From Maridesulfovibrio sp. (GTDB taxonomy: Bacteria; Desulfobacterota; Desulfovibrionia; Desulfovibrionales; Desulfovibrionaceae), in the NCBI RefSeq assembly GCF_963666665.1, contig NZ_OY762999.1:1865501-1929500 (forward strand): 64,000 nt of DNA, read 5' to 3'. This document shows, in pieces, positions 17,278 to 26,205 of this stretch (its first letter is position 1; every line of letters begins with the position of its first letter). Below the pieces are notes generated by a model, which saw only the letters and a program-made list of their open reading frames with translations, had not been told where the DNA came from and did not search any database. A program made the translations under genes and the position numbers.

Positions 17278-18897
17278 TTACTTTCCAAACGGGCACTTGG
17301 GAAAAGTACAAACGCGACAATTAAGACAAAGTCCGCCCTCAGCTAATCGAGCAAGGTCTTGGCGGGTGACCGTCTGTCCAGCAAGGATGCGCGGCAGTAG
17401 CAAATCAAAACTTGTAGTCTTGTAGAATAAAGCGCAGGCCGGAACTCCCATAATGTCCGCATTAGCGATCTTACCCACTAAAAGCATCGTCCCGGGTAAC
17501 GCGGGAACTCCAAACAAGGCATCCTCCAACCCTGCATCAATCAGACCGGCACGGGTTGCATCATCAGGGTCAACGGAAAGCCCTGCTGTGGTTACAATCA
17601 GATCAGTACCCTGCTTCAAAAGTTCATTTACACCATTTGAAATAGCATCCTTATCATCAGGAACAATCACGCTTGCAACAACTTCGCACCCCAAGCCGTG
17701 TACCTTTCCACTGATAATGGGGATAAATTTATCTTCAATAAGACCTTGAAAAACCTCAGTTCCGGTGACCAGAATCCCAACGTTGGCCTTTCTCATCGGA
17801 ATGACGGAAAAAAGCGGTCCTTCATCAAGTACAGATAGCGCATTACGGAAAACGGTTTCGGAAATATGGAGGGGAATAGCCCTTGTACCGGCAACAGGCT
17901 TACCCTCATCAACAAGAATATCTCCCTGACGGCAGGTACACATCACGTCCGGCAGCATATTGAAACGTTCAAGAATGTCACGATTGATTGAAAAATGACC
18001 GGAGTAAGCTGCGCAAAAACTGATCTTCCCTTCCTCAGGCGGTGTCTTGAAAACAATTCCATCTCCGGCCATACGCTCGGCAAAAGCCTGCGCGGCATCA
18101 TTCTCATGAACCATGTTGCCGGCAACACTCTCGTCCTGAATATAAAGACGATTACGCCCCATCTGCTGCAAACGGCAGACATCCCCTGCAGTAATTTCCT
18201 GTCCGGCCTTGAATTCCGGGCCCTTAGAAACTCCCGCCACAATACGGGTCATGTCGTGCAACGCGTTTTTCCCAACGGCGTCTTCCACATCTACAGCAAC
18301 GATACAGTCCTCACGAACCAAATCGCGAGAAGCACCTACATAAGGCACTTCCCCCTGACAACCACGACAGATAGCCCCGTCACTGAGCGGATAAGCTTCC
18401 TTGCATGATGGGCAGATGGCGATATCGCGCATATGCTTATGTCCCATAAAATCGGATAAAATCCGAACCGGGGCAATAGAACAAAGTGAATGTCCGGCCT
18501 CGCAGATCTCAGCGAAAAGCTTATCAGTATCCTGATCGTTCTTGGGCTTAAGCTTCAGGAACCAAGCCTTGATTTCCGGCCAGTTTTCCAGCTTTTCGGT
18601 ATCAATATGGATGCGTATACCTTCCCCGGTATACTTGTCGTAAAGAGAGAGAGCGTAACGCCCCAGCTTGATCACTTTCATCCAGCCGTTTCCATATGAA
18701 CAGAGGGTCAGAAGCTGAACCGCATCAGGCAAGCATTTACCGGTTTCCACTACTGCATCAAAGAGTGTATCTGCGGGCAAATGCCGCTTAGCTTCCTCCA
18801 CCATATAGCCGCCAATAAGCAAACCGGGAGCAGGATATCCGTGAAATTTACGGGCAACTTCTTTGAACTCTTCAAAAGTATACGGTCCAATATTCAT
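17278..18897 (-). CDS. FmdE-like / MoeA-like molybdopterin-binding fusion protein
   Basis: A 539-residue protein. The N-terminal 200 residues resemble FmdE (FHGYPAPGLLIGGYM, GKCLPDAVQLLT, then a zinc ribbon CPSCKEAY...CRGC), a family linked to molybdenum formylmethanofuran or formate dehydrogenases. The C-terminal half resembles the molybdopterin-binding domain of MoeA (GILVTGTEVFQGLIEDKFIP, TTAGLSVDPDD). The extreme C-terminus is cysteine-rich (CLNCRVCTFPKCPFG). It probably helps to insert or modify the molybdenum cofactor of the nearby reductase. It is encoded just downstream of the CstR-like regulator on the same strand. Confidence 0.82.
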   Translation of the reverse strand: MNIGPYTFEEFKEVARKFHGYPAPGLLIGGYMVEEAKRHLPADTLFDAVVETGKCLPDAVQLLTLCSYGNGWMKVIKLGRYALSLYDKYTGEGIRIHIDTEKLENWPEIKAWFLKLKPKNDQDTDKLFAEICEAGHSLCSIAPVRILSDFMGHKHMRDIAICPSCKEAYPLSDGAICRGCQGEVPYVGASRDLVREDCIVAVDVEDAVGKNALHDMTRIVAGVSKGPEFKAGQEITAGDVCRLQQMGRNRLYIQDESVAGNMVHENDAAQAFAERMAGDGIVFKTPPEEGKISFCAAYSGHFSINRDILERFNMLPDVMCTCRQGDILVDEGKPVAGTRAIPLHISETVFRNALSVLDEGPLFSVIPMRKANVGILVTGTEVFQGLIEDKFIPIISGKVHGLGCEVVASVIVPDDKDAISNGVNELLKQGTDLIVTTAGLSVDPDDATRAGLIDAGLEDALFGVPALPGTMLLVGKIANADIMGVPACALFYKTTSFDLLLPRILAGQTVTRQDLARLAEGGLCLNCRVCTFPKCPFGK

Positions 18898-18957
18898 AGA
18901 TCTGGCTGTCCTTTTAAATTAGGCTGTGCTTTTTTACGTATCTTACCAATACGTTAT

Positions 18958-19245
18958 CTATTCCATATAATTCGTCATGACAGCTACAAACTTGTCCATT
19001 GCTTCTACCGGATCTTCACCGCTTTCGATGGCCTCGGCATAACATTTAAGCATGTAACGTTTCATAATAAGCTTGCTTGAAGATTTAAGGGCGGAACGCG
19101 CAGCCTTGACCTGTGTTAAAATGTCGCTGCATTCCTTACCCCCTTCAATCATCCCCTGAATTCCCCTGATCTGCCCTTCAATGCGCTTCATGCGCTTGAG
19201 AACATCAATTTTAATTTTTTCCTGTTCTGCTGCGGAGTCTGGCAT
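18958..19245 (-). CDS. CsoR/CstR-family repressor, probably persulfide-sensing
   Basis: A 95-residue all-helical protein of the DUF156 family (VLKRMKRIEGQIRGIQGMIE). Its two conserved cysteines are Cys39 and Cys68. Copper-sensing CsoR has a His four residues before the second Cys; here that position is Tyr64, as expected for a non-copper member such as the persulfide sensor CstR. Neighbouring rhodaneses and a polysulfide/thiosulfate-type reductase support sulfur sensing. AAGGAG lies six bases upstream of the ATG. A likely operator is the palindrome at 26185-26205. Confidence 0.88.
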   Translation of the reverse strand: MPDSAAEQEKIKIDVLKRMKRIEGQIRGIQGMIEGGKECSDILTQVKAARSALKSSSKLIMKRYMLKCYAEAIESGEDPVEAMDKFVAVMTNYME

Positions 19246-19296
19246 ATCATGCTCCTTGATCTTGTATGTGTATGAGAGATTAAGTAGAGTCCCCGG

Positions 19297-19947
19297 ATGA
19301 CTGAAAAAAACACCAACACACCAATGTCCGAAGACGAAAACCTTGATCAGGTCTGCCTGCTCAACTGTATTGAGCTATGCGCCATTATCTTTCGGGGAAT
19401 TGACCCCGAAGAATGTGCAGCTCTTCTGGATGAAGGCCTGCCCGCACTGGCTACACTTTCATCGGAATCGCTGCAATCCCTTTCAAGGCCACTAAAAAAT
19501 CTCGAAAATTCCTACCCGGACGTCACCGACACTTTTTGCGACGAGCTTGAGTCCGAATACGTACGGTTGTTCATCAACAGTAGGGACGGGATTGTAGCCC
19601 CGCTTTATGAATCATGTTACGAACCGGGCTCCGGCAGAGTTATGGGCGAGTCCCATGTTGCCATGAGCAAGCTTCTTGAAGAAGCAGGGCTTACCCCCAC
19701 CGGGGAGCAGGCTTCAGAACCCATGGACCATCTTTGCATTGAGCTGGAATACCTTTACGTGCTGCTGGCCAACGGCTGGGGCGGAAACGATGATGATTCC
19801 CTCAAGCAGGCCAGCGCATTTGCCGCCCAAAAAAAAGTCTGGGTCCGCAAATTCAGTGAAAAGCTGACCAACAGCGACACCATGAAATTTTACGTTGCAG
19901 CATCAGAACTGCTGGTTTCCATGCTGGAAGAAATTACTTCCTCCTGA
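19297..19947 (+). CDS. TorD/DmsD-family molybdoenzyme chaperone
   Basis: A 216-residue helical protein with the TorD-family core LYESCYEPGSGRVMGESHVAM and EPMDHLCIELEYLYVLL. These chaperones bind the Tat signal and apo-form of a molybdoenzyme before cofactor insertion and export. The obvious client is the Tat-dependent catalytic subunit encoded at 23612-25686. The gene is divergent from the CstR-like repressor (51 bases apart). Its last 14 bases overlap the 3' end of the rhodanese gene on the other strand. No strong ribosome-binding site is visible, so the start is less certain. Confidence 0.87.
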   Translation: MTEKNTNTPMSEDENLDQVCLLNCIELCAIIFRGIDPEECAALLDEGLPALATLSSESLQSLSRPLKNLENSYPDVTDTFCDELESEYVRLFINSRDGIVAPLYESCYEPGSGRVMGESHVAMSKLLEEAGLTPTGEQASEPMDHLCIELEYLYVLLANGWGGNDDDSLKQASAFAAQKKVWVRKFSEKLTNSDTMKFYVAASELLVSMLEEITSS

Positions 19948-20926
19948 CACATTTTCGTCCGGGTTTTCCGCTAAGGGCATCGTTGATTCTTTTAACCAGC
20001 GGTGCCGGTCCGGAAACCAGATCATTACAGACAAACATTACTACAAAAACTCTCTCTTCCTTTTTAAGCATGAATACCGCAGGAAGGTGCTCCCCTTCTC
20101 TTAAAGCCTCACTGTGTTCCACGGGATCAGCAAGCATGGGAATCCCGGCATTGTTGATCTTGTGGAAACGTATGGCTTCGCGACGGTTCATACCGAACCC
20201 GATAGTAACAAACAGCATATCCGGGGTGCAGCATTCCAATTCCCTGCGCGCAGCATCAACACTGAGAACTGCCTGTGCGTTCTCAGCGTGCCCCTCTTCC
20301 ACCAGCAGGAGCAGGAAGTATTTAGCATCGAGTGATGCCAGATTCAGGTCGGTCTTTCCTTTGCCCACCCCCAAATAAGCACGTTCTTCAGCATTGCCGG
20401 AGAAAGCAAAATTCATATCCGGTAATATTTTGAGTTCTGCCGTCTGTTTTTCCGGTGGATGATCCCCCACCCAACCAAACCAGCCCGGAGCATAGCGGTA
20501 AATATTTGTATAGCCAAGGCGCGCTGCACGGCGAGCCGCAATGGAACTGCGCAGTCACCTGAAGCTGCGGCAATAGATAATTACCGGACGGTTAAGATCC
20601 GTACCAAACAACTCCCGTAACTGCTTTTCTCTTTCCGTGGAAAAATACTGATCTTCACCAAGTTCAAATTCCATGTTCAAGGCACCGGGAATATGCCCGC
20701 TTTCAAACTCATATTCCGCCCGTACATCCAGCAGCATAATTCCGGGAACTTCCTTTAATTTCTCTTCAACTCCCGTTCCGTCCAACAGCTTATAGCCATA
20801 ATGGTCTGCTTCCTTCTGCGCATCATTCCACCAAATTGGGCTATCTTGTTCCGCCCGAACCTGCACACTCGAAAGCATAATCAGGAACAGAAAGAACGTT
20901 GTGATGGAAATCCGCATCCGGATCAT
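19934..20926 (-). CDS. Secreted rhodanese-domain protein, probable selenoprotein (in-frame UGA)
   Basis: Read with one in-frame TGA (20555-20557) as selenocysteine, the frame encodes 330 residues: a signal peptide (to about residue 25), a rhodanese domain (about 30-160) and a 165-residue C-terminal region of unclear, perhaps thioredoxin-like, fold. The TGA lies in YCRSFR-(UGA)-LRSSIAARRAARLGYTN, where the two neighbouring rhodanese domains have YCQGLK-C-KLSHKS and FCGGYK-C-KLSHKS. The stop therefore replaces exactly the second cysteine of a Cx4C pair, and the frame resumes with clear homology. GGGAG precedes the ATG at 20926. The alternative is a nonsense mutation at a Cys codon. As two conventional frames it would be 19934-20470 and 20555-20926. 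Confidence 0.72.
20515..20557 (-). promoter_or_regulatory. UGA codon and candidate SECIS stem-loop
   Basis: The transcript right after the UGA can pair CUGC (20554-20551) with GCAG (20527-20524) and GCGG with CCGU around a CUCG loop about 20 bases from the UGA. The distance suits a bacterial SECIS element, but by eye the stem is short and has a large bulge. It is therefore only a candidate; a bSECIS search and folding would decide. Confidence 0.35.
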
Positions 20927-20942
20927 TACTACTCCCGAAGTT

Positions 20943-20970
20943 AAAAGGGCCGAGACCTAAGTCCCGGCCC
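20943..20970 (-). terminator. Terminator between triple rhodanese and selenorhodanese genes
   Basis: On the minus strand GGGCCGGGAC-TTAG-GTCTCGGCCC (one mismatch) is followed by TTTTAA. It ends the reductase operon, while allowing some read-through into the gene that starts 17 bases further on. Confidence 0.85.
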
Positions 20971-20980
20971 TGCTTACTGA

Positions 20981-22093
20981 TTACTTTTTGAGTGTATGAA
21001 TGGTGAAGGAACCGTCCTTATGGAAATCGGTTTCAGCTTCAAGGTAATATACTTTCTTAATATCAGGACGCATGTCCAAGGTCATGTAGTAAGCTTCACC
21101 GCTGCGTGCTCCGGTTGAGCAGACAAACACGATGGGCTTGTCAGCGGGGAGAGTCTTAATTTTCTTCTCAAGCATGTCCACCGACATATTCACTGCACTG
21201 GGAATATGCCCCTGTGCATATTCATCCGCATCACGGACGTCGACAAGCATAATGGAATTCGGGGTTTCAGCTACAATCTTTTTGAACTGCTCAATATCAA
21301 TGCTGCCCTCTTCGCCGCCGGACTTAACTTCAACTGCACCGGATGCGCCGAACATTTTTTTCCAGCCGGGATATCCGGCTTCGGCAACATGCACATTTTT
21401 ATAGCCGATACCCATGGCACGGATGGCAGACTTATGGCTCAGCTTGCACTTGTAGCCGCCGCAGAAGTAGATAAGCTTGGTATTTTTCTTATCCGCGGGT
21501 AGCAGACCGGTGCGCTTAGCCCACTTTGAATCGGGAATGGAGATAGCTGAAGGGATGGAACCAGCCAGAAACTTGTTTGTAGGACGGGCATCGATCAGCA
21601 TGTATGGATCGCCGTTTGCCATCATTTCGGCAACGGTTTCAAGGCCGATACCACCGTAGCGACCGGACTTCATCCAGCCGGGGTACCCGTAGGGATATAC
21701 TTTTACATTTTTATAGCCCAGCTTTACAGCTTTTTTAGCAGACTTATGACTCAGTTTACATTTCAAGCCCTGACAATAAAAAATGAGCAGGGTGTTTTTG
21801 TCCTTGGGCAGCTTGTCCGTCATTTCATCAAACTTGGAATCCGGGATGGATACCGCAGTAGGAATGTACCCGAGGATGTATTTACCCTTGTAAGGACGTG
21901 AGTCAATTATCATCACGCCTTCAGGTTTGGGCATTTTGGCGTACTTGGCAATAAAGTCGGTATCGACCAAGTCCTTGTACATCCAGTCCTGCATCTGACT
22001 CTTGGGAACAACGTCCTTAGCCATGGCCGGTGCGGCGATGAACGCCATACACAGAACCAGTACCGCTACTTTGAAAAACTTAATTTTCCTCAT
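20981..22093 (-). CDS. Secreted protein with three rhodanese domains
   Basis: The 370-residue precursor has a signal peptide (cleavage near AMA at residues 23-25) and three rhodanese domains (about 35-145, 150-255 and 265-370). The active-site loops are FYCQGLKC, YFCGGYKC and FVCSTGARS. All three keep the catalytic Cys; the first two add a second Cys five residues later. Rhodaneses move sulfane sulfur, so this periplasmic protein may carry polysulfide sulfur to or from the reductase encoded just upstream. AAAGGGAGA precedes the ATG. Confidence 0.92.
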   Translation of the reverse strand: MRKIKFFKVAVLVLCMAFIAAPAMAKDVVPKSQMQDWMYKDLVDTDFIAKYAKMPKPEGVMIIDSRPYKGKYILGYIPTAVSIPDSKFDEMTDKLPKDKNTLLIFYCQGLKCKLSHKSAKKAVKLGYKNVKVYPYGYPGWMKSGRYGGIGLETVAEMMANGDPYMLIDARPTNKFLAGSIPSAISIPDSKWAKRTGLLPADKKNTKLIYFCGGYKCKLSHKSAIRAMGIGYKNVHVAEAGYPGWKKMFGASGAVEVKSGGEEGSIDIEQFKKIVAETPNSIMLVDVRDADEYAQGHIPSAVNMSVDMLEKKIKTLPADKPIVFVCSTGARSGEAYYMTLDMRPDIKKVYYLEAETDFHKDGSFTIHTLKK

Positions 22094-22140
22094 GTAATTC
22101 TCCCTTTGCTCTTTTATTATGGTGCGCTGCGCGCTTTCTT

Positions 22141-22860
22141 CTAAATGTCAGACGAAGGATTGTCCTTCACCCGTTCGTACCAGAGCTTATGGTGATGCTT
22201 GGCGTAATCCTCCGGCACGTGTCCGGTAAACATGGAACGGAATCCGGGCTTTTCTTCGGGTGATATGGCTGCCATGTAGATGTGGACCAGCAGGCCTGCG
22301 AAAACCAGACCTACGGCAAGATAATGCAGGGTGATGGACCAGCTTACCAAGGCCATGTGCTCCGCACCGAGAGTCCGGTCGGACAGGAACATTATGATTC
22401 CGGTCACAACGATAACAATACCACCCACAACAGAGGCCTGTGCAAAAGCCTTCTGGCCCATATTGTAGTATCCCTGATCGGGCAGTTCGGAATTTTTGCC
22501 CAGCAATTTAGGTCCGGCGGTCATAAGGATCATCTTGCGGATCATCCAAGTTATGTCCCGGACCGGATCAACCATGAAGATTTCCTTCAAAAAAAATATA
22601 GCTCCCCTGAAATTGATCAGCATGTACAAAATCAGACCGCCGGCCCAGATAAGGCCGAGGGTGACATGAATGGTCAGCAGATTCCCGCCTCCGCCCACCA
22701 GTGAACGCATAAAGGCCGGATAACCGGAACCAAGCGGATCAATTTCCGGATTACCGAAAAGCCCCAGTCCGGTTACCAGCAACAGGAACCAGCAGGCCGC
22801 GTTGAACCAGTGAATAAAGATGTCCGAGCGGTCATGCCGCTTGTATTGTCTCTGAGTCAT
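22141..22860 (-). CDS. Cytochrome b membrane subunit of PhsABC-like reductase
   Basis: A 239-residue protein with four membrane helices and several helix-embedded histidines (IFIHWFNAACW, LLTIHVTLGLIW, SITLHYLAVGL), matching the formate dehydrogenase gamma / thiosulfate reductase cytochrome b family. It should bind two haem b groups and exchange electrons with menaquinone. The start overlaps the stop of the Fe-S subunit gene (TAATG), so the two are translationally coupled. Confidence 0.9.
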   Translation of the reverse strand: MTQRQYKRHDRSDIFIHWFNAACWFLLLVTGLGLFGNPEIDPLGSGYPAFMRSLVGGGGNLLTIHVTLGLIWAGGLILYMLINFRGAIFFLKEIFMVDPVRDITWMIRKMILMTAGPKLLGKNSELPDQGYYNMGQKAFAQASVVGGIVIVVTGIIMFLSDRTLGAEHMALVSWSITLHYLAVGLVFAGLLVHIYMAAISPEEKPGFRSMFTGHVPEDYAKHHHKLWYERVKDNPSSDI

Positions 22861-23615
22861 TAGGCATCACCTCCCTTATTCCGGGAGTCGTCATGTTCAT
22901 TGGACCCGACCAGAAGCTGACGGCCCAGCATGACCGCCACTCCGATTCCAGAAAGGCCGACCACAGTCTTGACCACAGGGTTGACCATGATGGTCAGTAC
23001 ATCCATGGCTGAAGGCATCTTCGCTTCCACAGGCCATTCCAGCGGAGCGGTTTCGCCGAGATAGATCATGTTCGGTTTGGTGTCCGACTTGGCATTGATC
23101 ACGCGGACCAACTTGCCCTTGTTTTCCTGAAGCAGTCTGTAGGCTTCGGAATCGGGATCGTTTATATCGCCGAAGATCCGGGCCTTGGTGGGACAGGTAT
23201 CCACACAGGCCGGGAGCAATCCCTGCGCACGGCGATCAGCACAGAAGTCGCACTTATCGGCTTTACGGGTAATCTCGTTACGGAACCGGGCATTATACGG
23301 ACAGGCGGGGATGCAGTTACCGCAACCTATGCACAATGAAGCATCGATGCGCACAGTGCCGTCTGTTTTGTCTTTAAATGTTGCCCCGGTGGGACAGGCC
23401 TGAACACAGGTGGGATTATCGCAATGCATACAGCCGCCGGGCTGGAAATGGGTCTTCAGTTTGCCGGAAGAAAAGTCCGGAACCGATGCCTTGATCCAGT
23501 TACGCCACTGACCTTCGGGCACATCATTAGCGACTTTGCAGGAAGCCATGCAGCCCTTGCAATCTATGCACTTTGACGAATCGATGACCATTGCGAGTTG
23601 TACAGTCTTACTCAT
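22860..23615 (-). CDS. Four-cluster Fe-S subunit of PhsABC-like reductase
   Basis: A 251-residue ferredoxin-like protein with four [4Fe-4S] cysteine sets: CIDCKGCMASC, CMHCDNPTCVQAC, CIGCGNCIPAC and CDFC...CVDTC. A C-terminal membrane helix (about 210-232) resembles that of FdnH. It links the molybdenum subunit to the cytochrome b. Its ATG overlaps the stop of the catalytic gene by four bases (ATGA). Confidence 0.92.
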   Translation of the reverse strand: MSKTVQLAMVIDSSKCIDCKGCMASCKVANDVPEGQWRNWIKASVPDFSSGKLKTHFQPGGCMHCDNPTCVQACPTGATFKDKTDGTVRIDASLCIGCGNCIPACPYNARFRNEITRKADKCDFCADRRAQGLLPACVDTCPTKARIFGDINDPDSEAYRLLQENKGKLVRVINAKSDTKPNMIYLGETAPLEWPVEAKMPSAMDVLTIMVNPVVKTVVGLSGIGVAVMLGRQLLVGSNEHDDSRNKGGDA

Positions 23616-25686
23616 GAGGCCACCTTCCTTGTTACGGACACAAATGTTTCATGCATCGCAGCATTACCGCAGATTTCATCGTACCCCTCTTCAAGTACCG
23701 CAGCCATGCTGGCTCCTTCACCGTAGATGAGACTAAGCTGCGGAGACAAGGCTCCGAAACCGGAGAGCATATAAACTGTATCTTCTCGAATGCCGTCGGT
23801 GATTTCAACCTTGAGTGCACCCTTGCCCACGGCACTTGAGACCTCCACGGTATCACCGGGGGTGATGCCCAGCCTCTCGGCTGCCTTGGTATTCAACCAA
23901 AGGGTGTTGGGTCCGGTTATCTGATGCAGCACAGAGTTATTCTGCGACGAAGTCTGAGTGACAGAGGCGCTGCGCCCGATAACCATGCGGAACCTGTTCT
24001 TAGGCGGCTTGGACGGCGGAGTGTAGACCGGAAGAGGGTCCACGCCCATCTTTTCGTAGCGCTGGTTATAAAGTTCAACCTTCTTGCTCAGCGTTTTGTA
24101 AACACGGTCCTCGTAAATGCCGTAAACCTTACTGGGGTTATAGTAGACCCCGTCCTTCTTGAAGGCTTCAGCTGCTCCGGGCAGTTCACGCAACTGCTGT
24201 TTACGATATTCCTCAATAGTAAAATCAAAGTATTCTCCTAGCTCCAGATAACTTGGGGCAGGCAACACGAGATCAGCCATCCATGCGGTATCACTCATAG
24301 CAATGTCCACTACGGTCATGAATTCCATGGACTTGCACATCTCGATGGTCTTAGCCCGGTTGGGTGCGGTCCCCATGGGATTGGTCTTGTATACGAACCA
24401 TCCTTTAATGGGATACGGCTTGCCTTCAAGTACTGCGTCGCGGGTGATGACAAATGAACCGTCATGTTCGAACAGCATGGGCACCTTATGGGCATCAATG
24501 CGGTCATCCGGATTGTCATCATACCACGGGGCATCATAGGGAACGCCTTTGAGTCCCACTTCTCGTGCAGCCAGCAGTCCGCCGGGCTGGTCCCAGTTTC
24601 CGAGCAGGCCGTTCACAATGGCGAAACTGCGGCGGACCTGAGTGGAATTCTTGTAGTCTGATGTTCGGCGGCCGGGATAGATCATGGAAGCCGGAGCTGC
24701 GGCAGCAAGATCACGGGCTATGAGGGCGATATCCTGCGCCGGGATTCCGCACTCTTCGGCGGCAAAACGGGGATCATATTTCTGCACATGTTCGCGAAGC
24801 TGATCAATGCCGTAGGTCTTCTCGGCAATCCACTTCTTGTCATATAGTTCTTCATTAATGATGACATGCGCCAGTGCGAGCATGAAGACCATATCCGTAC
24901 CGGGCTGGATGGGATACCATTCATCTGCCAATGCTGCGGTCTTGGTATAACGCGGGTCGAGCACCACAAGTTTGGCACCCTTCTGCATGGCAGTCATCAG
25001 ATCGATGGAGTCAGGTGTGACCAATGCTTCAAAGCGGTTGGCCCCGGCCATGATGATATATTTGCTGTTGAGGACGTCAGCGAAAGGAACTTCGCCAAAG
25101 GTATCAAGAAAAGCACGGCTTCCGCTTAGCAGACAGAGGGATTCGTGGGAAGTCACGTTGTATGATCCGTAGACTTCGGCAAAACGGCCCACAAATGTGG
25201 ACTGCAGATCTGATCCGGCAGTAAATAGATGCCCACAGGGGGTATACTTCTGCCGGATGTCCTGCATCTTCTCCGCCATCATGTCGATGGCTTCATTCCA
25301 CGGAATGCGTTGCCACTTGCCCTCACCGCGCTCGCCCTTTCTTAAAAGGGGATACTTGAGGCGGTCAGGGGCATACATTTGTGCCACTCCAGCATTACCG
25401 CGAGCACAGAGCATACCTCTGGATTTCAAAAATTTAGGGTTGGGATCAAGCTTCTTGACCACGCCGTCCTGTACACGGGCGATGCAGCCACACTTGTTGA
25501 ACACATATCACAGGCCGAAAAGGCCGATTCCCATTTACCCGAGGATTTGGTTACCTGTGCGGACGCCGCTTCGAGTCCGCCCAGTGCGGGGACACTCCCG
25601 GCTGCGGCAGCGGCCAGCATCCCGGAGGCCTTAAAAAAGTCACGACGGGAAAGCCTGGTCTTGTCTTTAGCCACTTCCACCTCCAT
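23612..25686 (-). CDS. Molybdopterin oxidoreductase catalytic subunit (Phs/Psr type), frameshifted
   Basis: Two frames form one gene. The first (from ATG 25686) has a Tat signal RLSRRDFFKASG and ends at FSACDMC. The second continues with FNKCGCIARVQDGVV. Joining them restores the Fe-S motif CDMCFNKC exactly, so one base is missing near 25500. The rest is intact: the molybdenum-ligand region SHESLC (a Cys ligand, as in thiosulfate/polysulfide reductases) and a C-terminal molydopterin-binding domain. Read from the alternative GTG at 25504, it would be a 630-residue protein without signal peptide or first Fe-S ligands, which is unlikely to function. The shift may be a sequencing error, a recent mutation or recoding. 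The exact substrate is not certain. Confidence 0.85.
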
Positions 25687-25768
25687 GTTGATCAAGTGGA
25701 AAGGAGTATAGATTAGTGCGACGGAATCAGGCATTCCGCCGCACATAAAAATACGCTAATTACACACA

Positions 25769-26092
25769 CTAGCTGCACTTGGCCGGGGACGGGGAATCCT
25801 TGGCGTAGTCATGCAGGTAGGTGAAAATATCGTTAATGTCTTTTTCTTGTACTTTTTTCCAATCAGAGGAACACGGAATCTTGGAAGTATCATAGAAAAT
25901 GTCAGTCCACTCTGCCTGAGTCTTGTTGCTGGGACTCAAATCTGATGCAGTTGCGCCGTGACACGAACGGCAGTGTTTACGATACAGGAATTTACCCTTA
26001 CGAGCATTACCGCCACCGAAAGCAGTAGCCATGCTGGCTATGGACAGTACCATGAGAACACAGATCAGGGTGCCTATTACCTTGCGATTCAT
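25769..26092 (-). CDS. Small periplasmic c-type cytochrome
   Basis: The 107-residue precursor has a signal peptide (to about residue 24), one haem motif CRSCHG and a C-terminal helix DINDIFTYLHDYAKDS, as in class I monohaem cytochromes. A methionine ligand is not obvious. The ATG at 26092 is preferred over one at 26101 because of spacing from GGA. It is the first gene of the reductase operon and probably delivers or accepts electrons in the periplasm. Confidence 0.85.
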   Translation of the reverse strand: MNRKVIGTLICVLMVLSIASMATAFGGGNARKGKFLYRKHCRSCHGATASDLSPSNKTQAEWTDIFYDTSKIPCSSDWKKVQEKDINDIFTYLHDYAKDSPSPAKCS

Positions 26093-26184
26093 TAGAAACA
26101 TCCAAAAATTATTTTCTTAACCCATAACATCCCATCACCTTTTTTGAATGCAAAGAGACATATTTATCCAACTCTTCGACTTTA

Positions 26185-26205
26185 ACATACCCATACGGGG
26201 TATGT
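26185..26205. promoter_or_regulatory. Palindrome ACATACCC-N5-GGGTATGT, probable CsoR/CstR-type operator
   Basis: Perfect 8-bp arms separated by ATACG, with G/C runs inside A/T flanks as in CsoR/CstR operators. It lies about 90 bases upstream of the cytochrome/reductase operon and is the best candidate site for the repressor encoded at 18958-19245. Confidence 0.6.

Noticed and set aside
23612..25504. Independent 630-residue molybdoenzyme starting at GTG 25504
   Set aside because: This start has no ribosome-binding site and would lack the signal peptide and first Fe-S ligands, which are encoded in the adjoining frame; a frameshift explains the data better.
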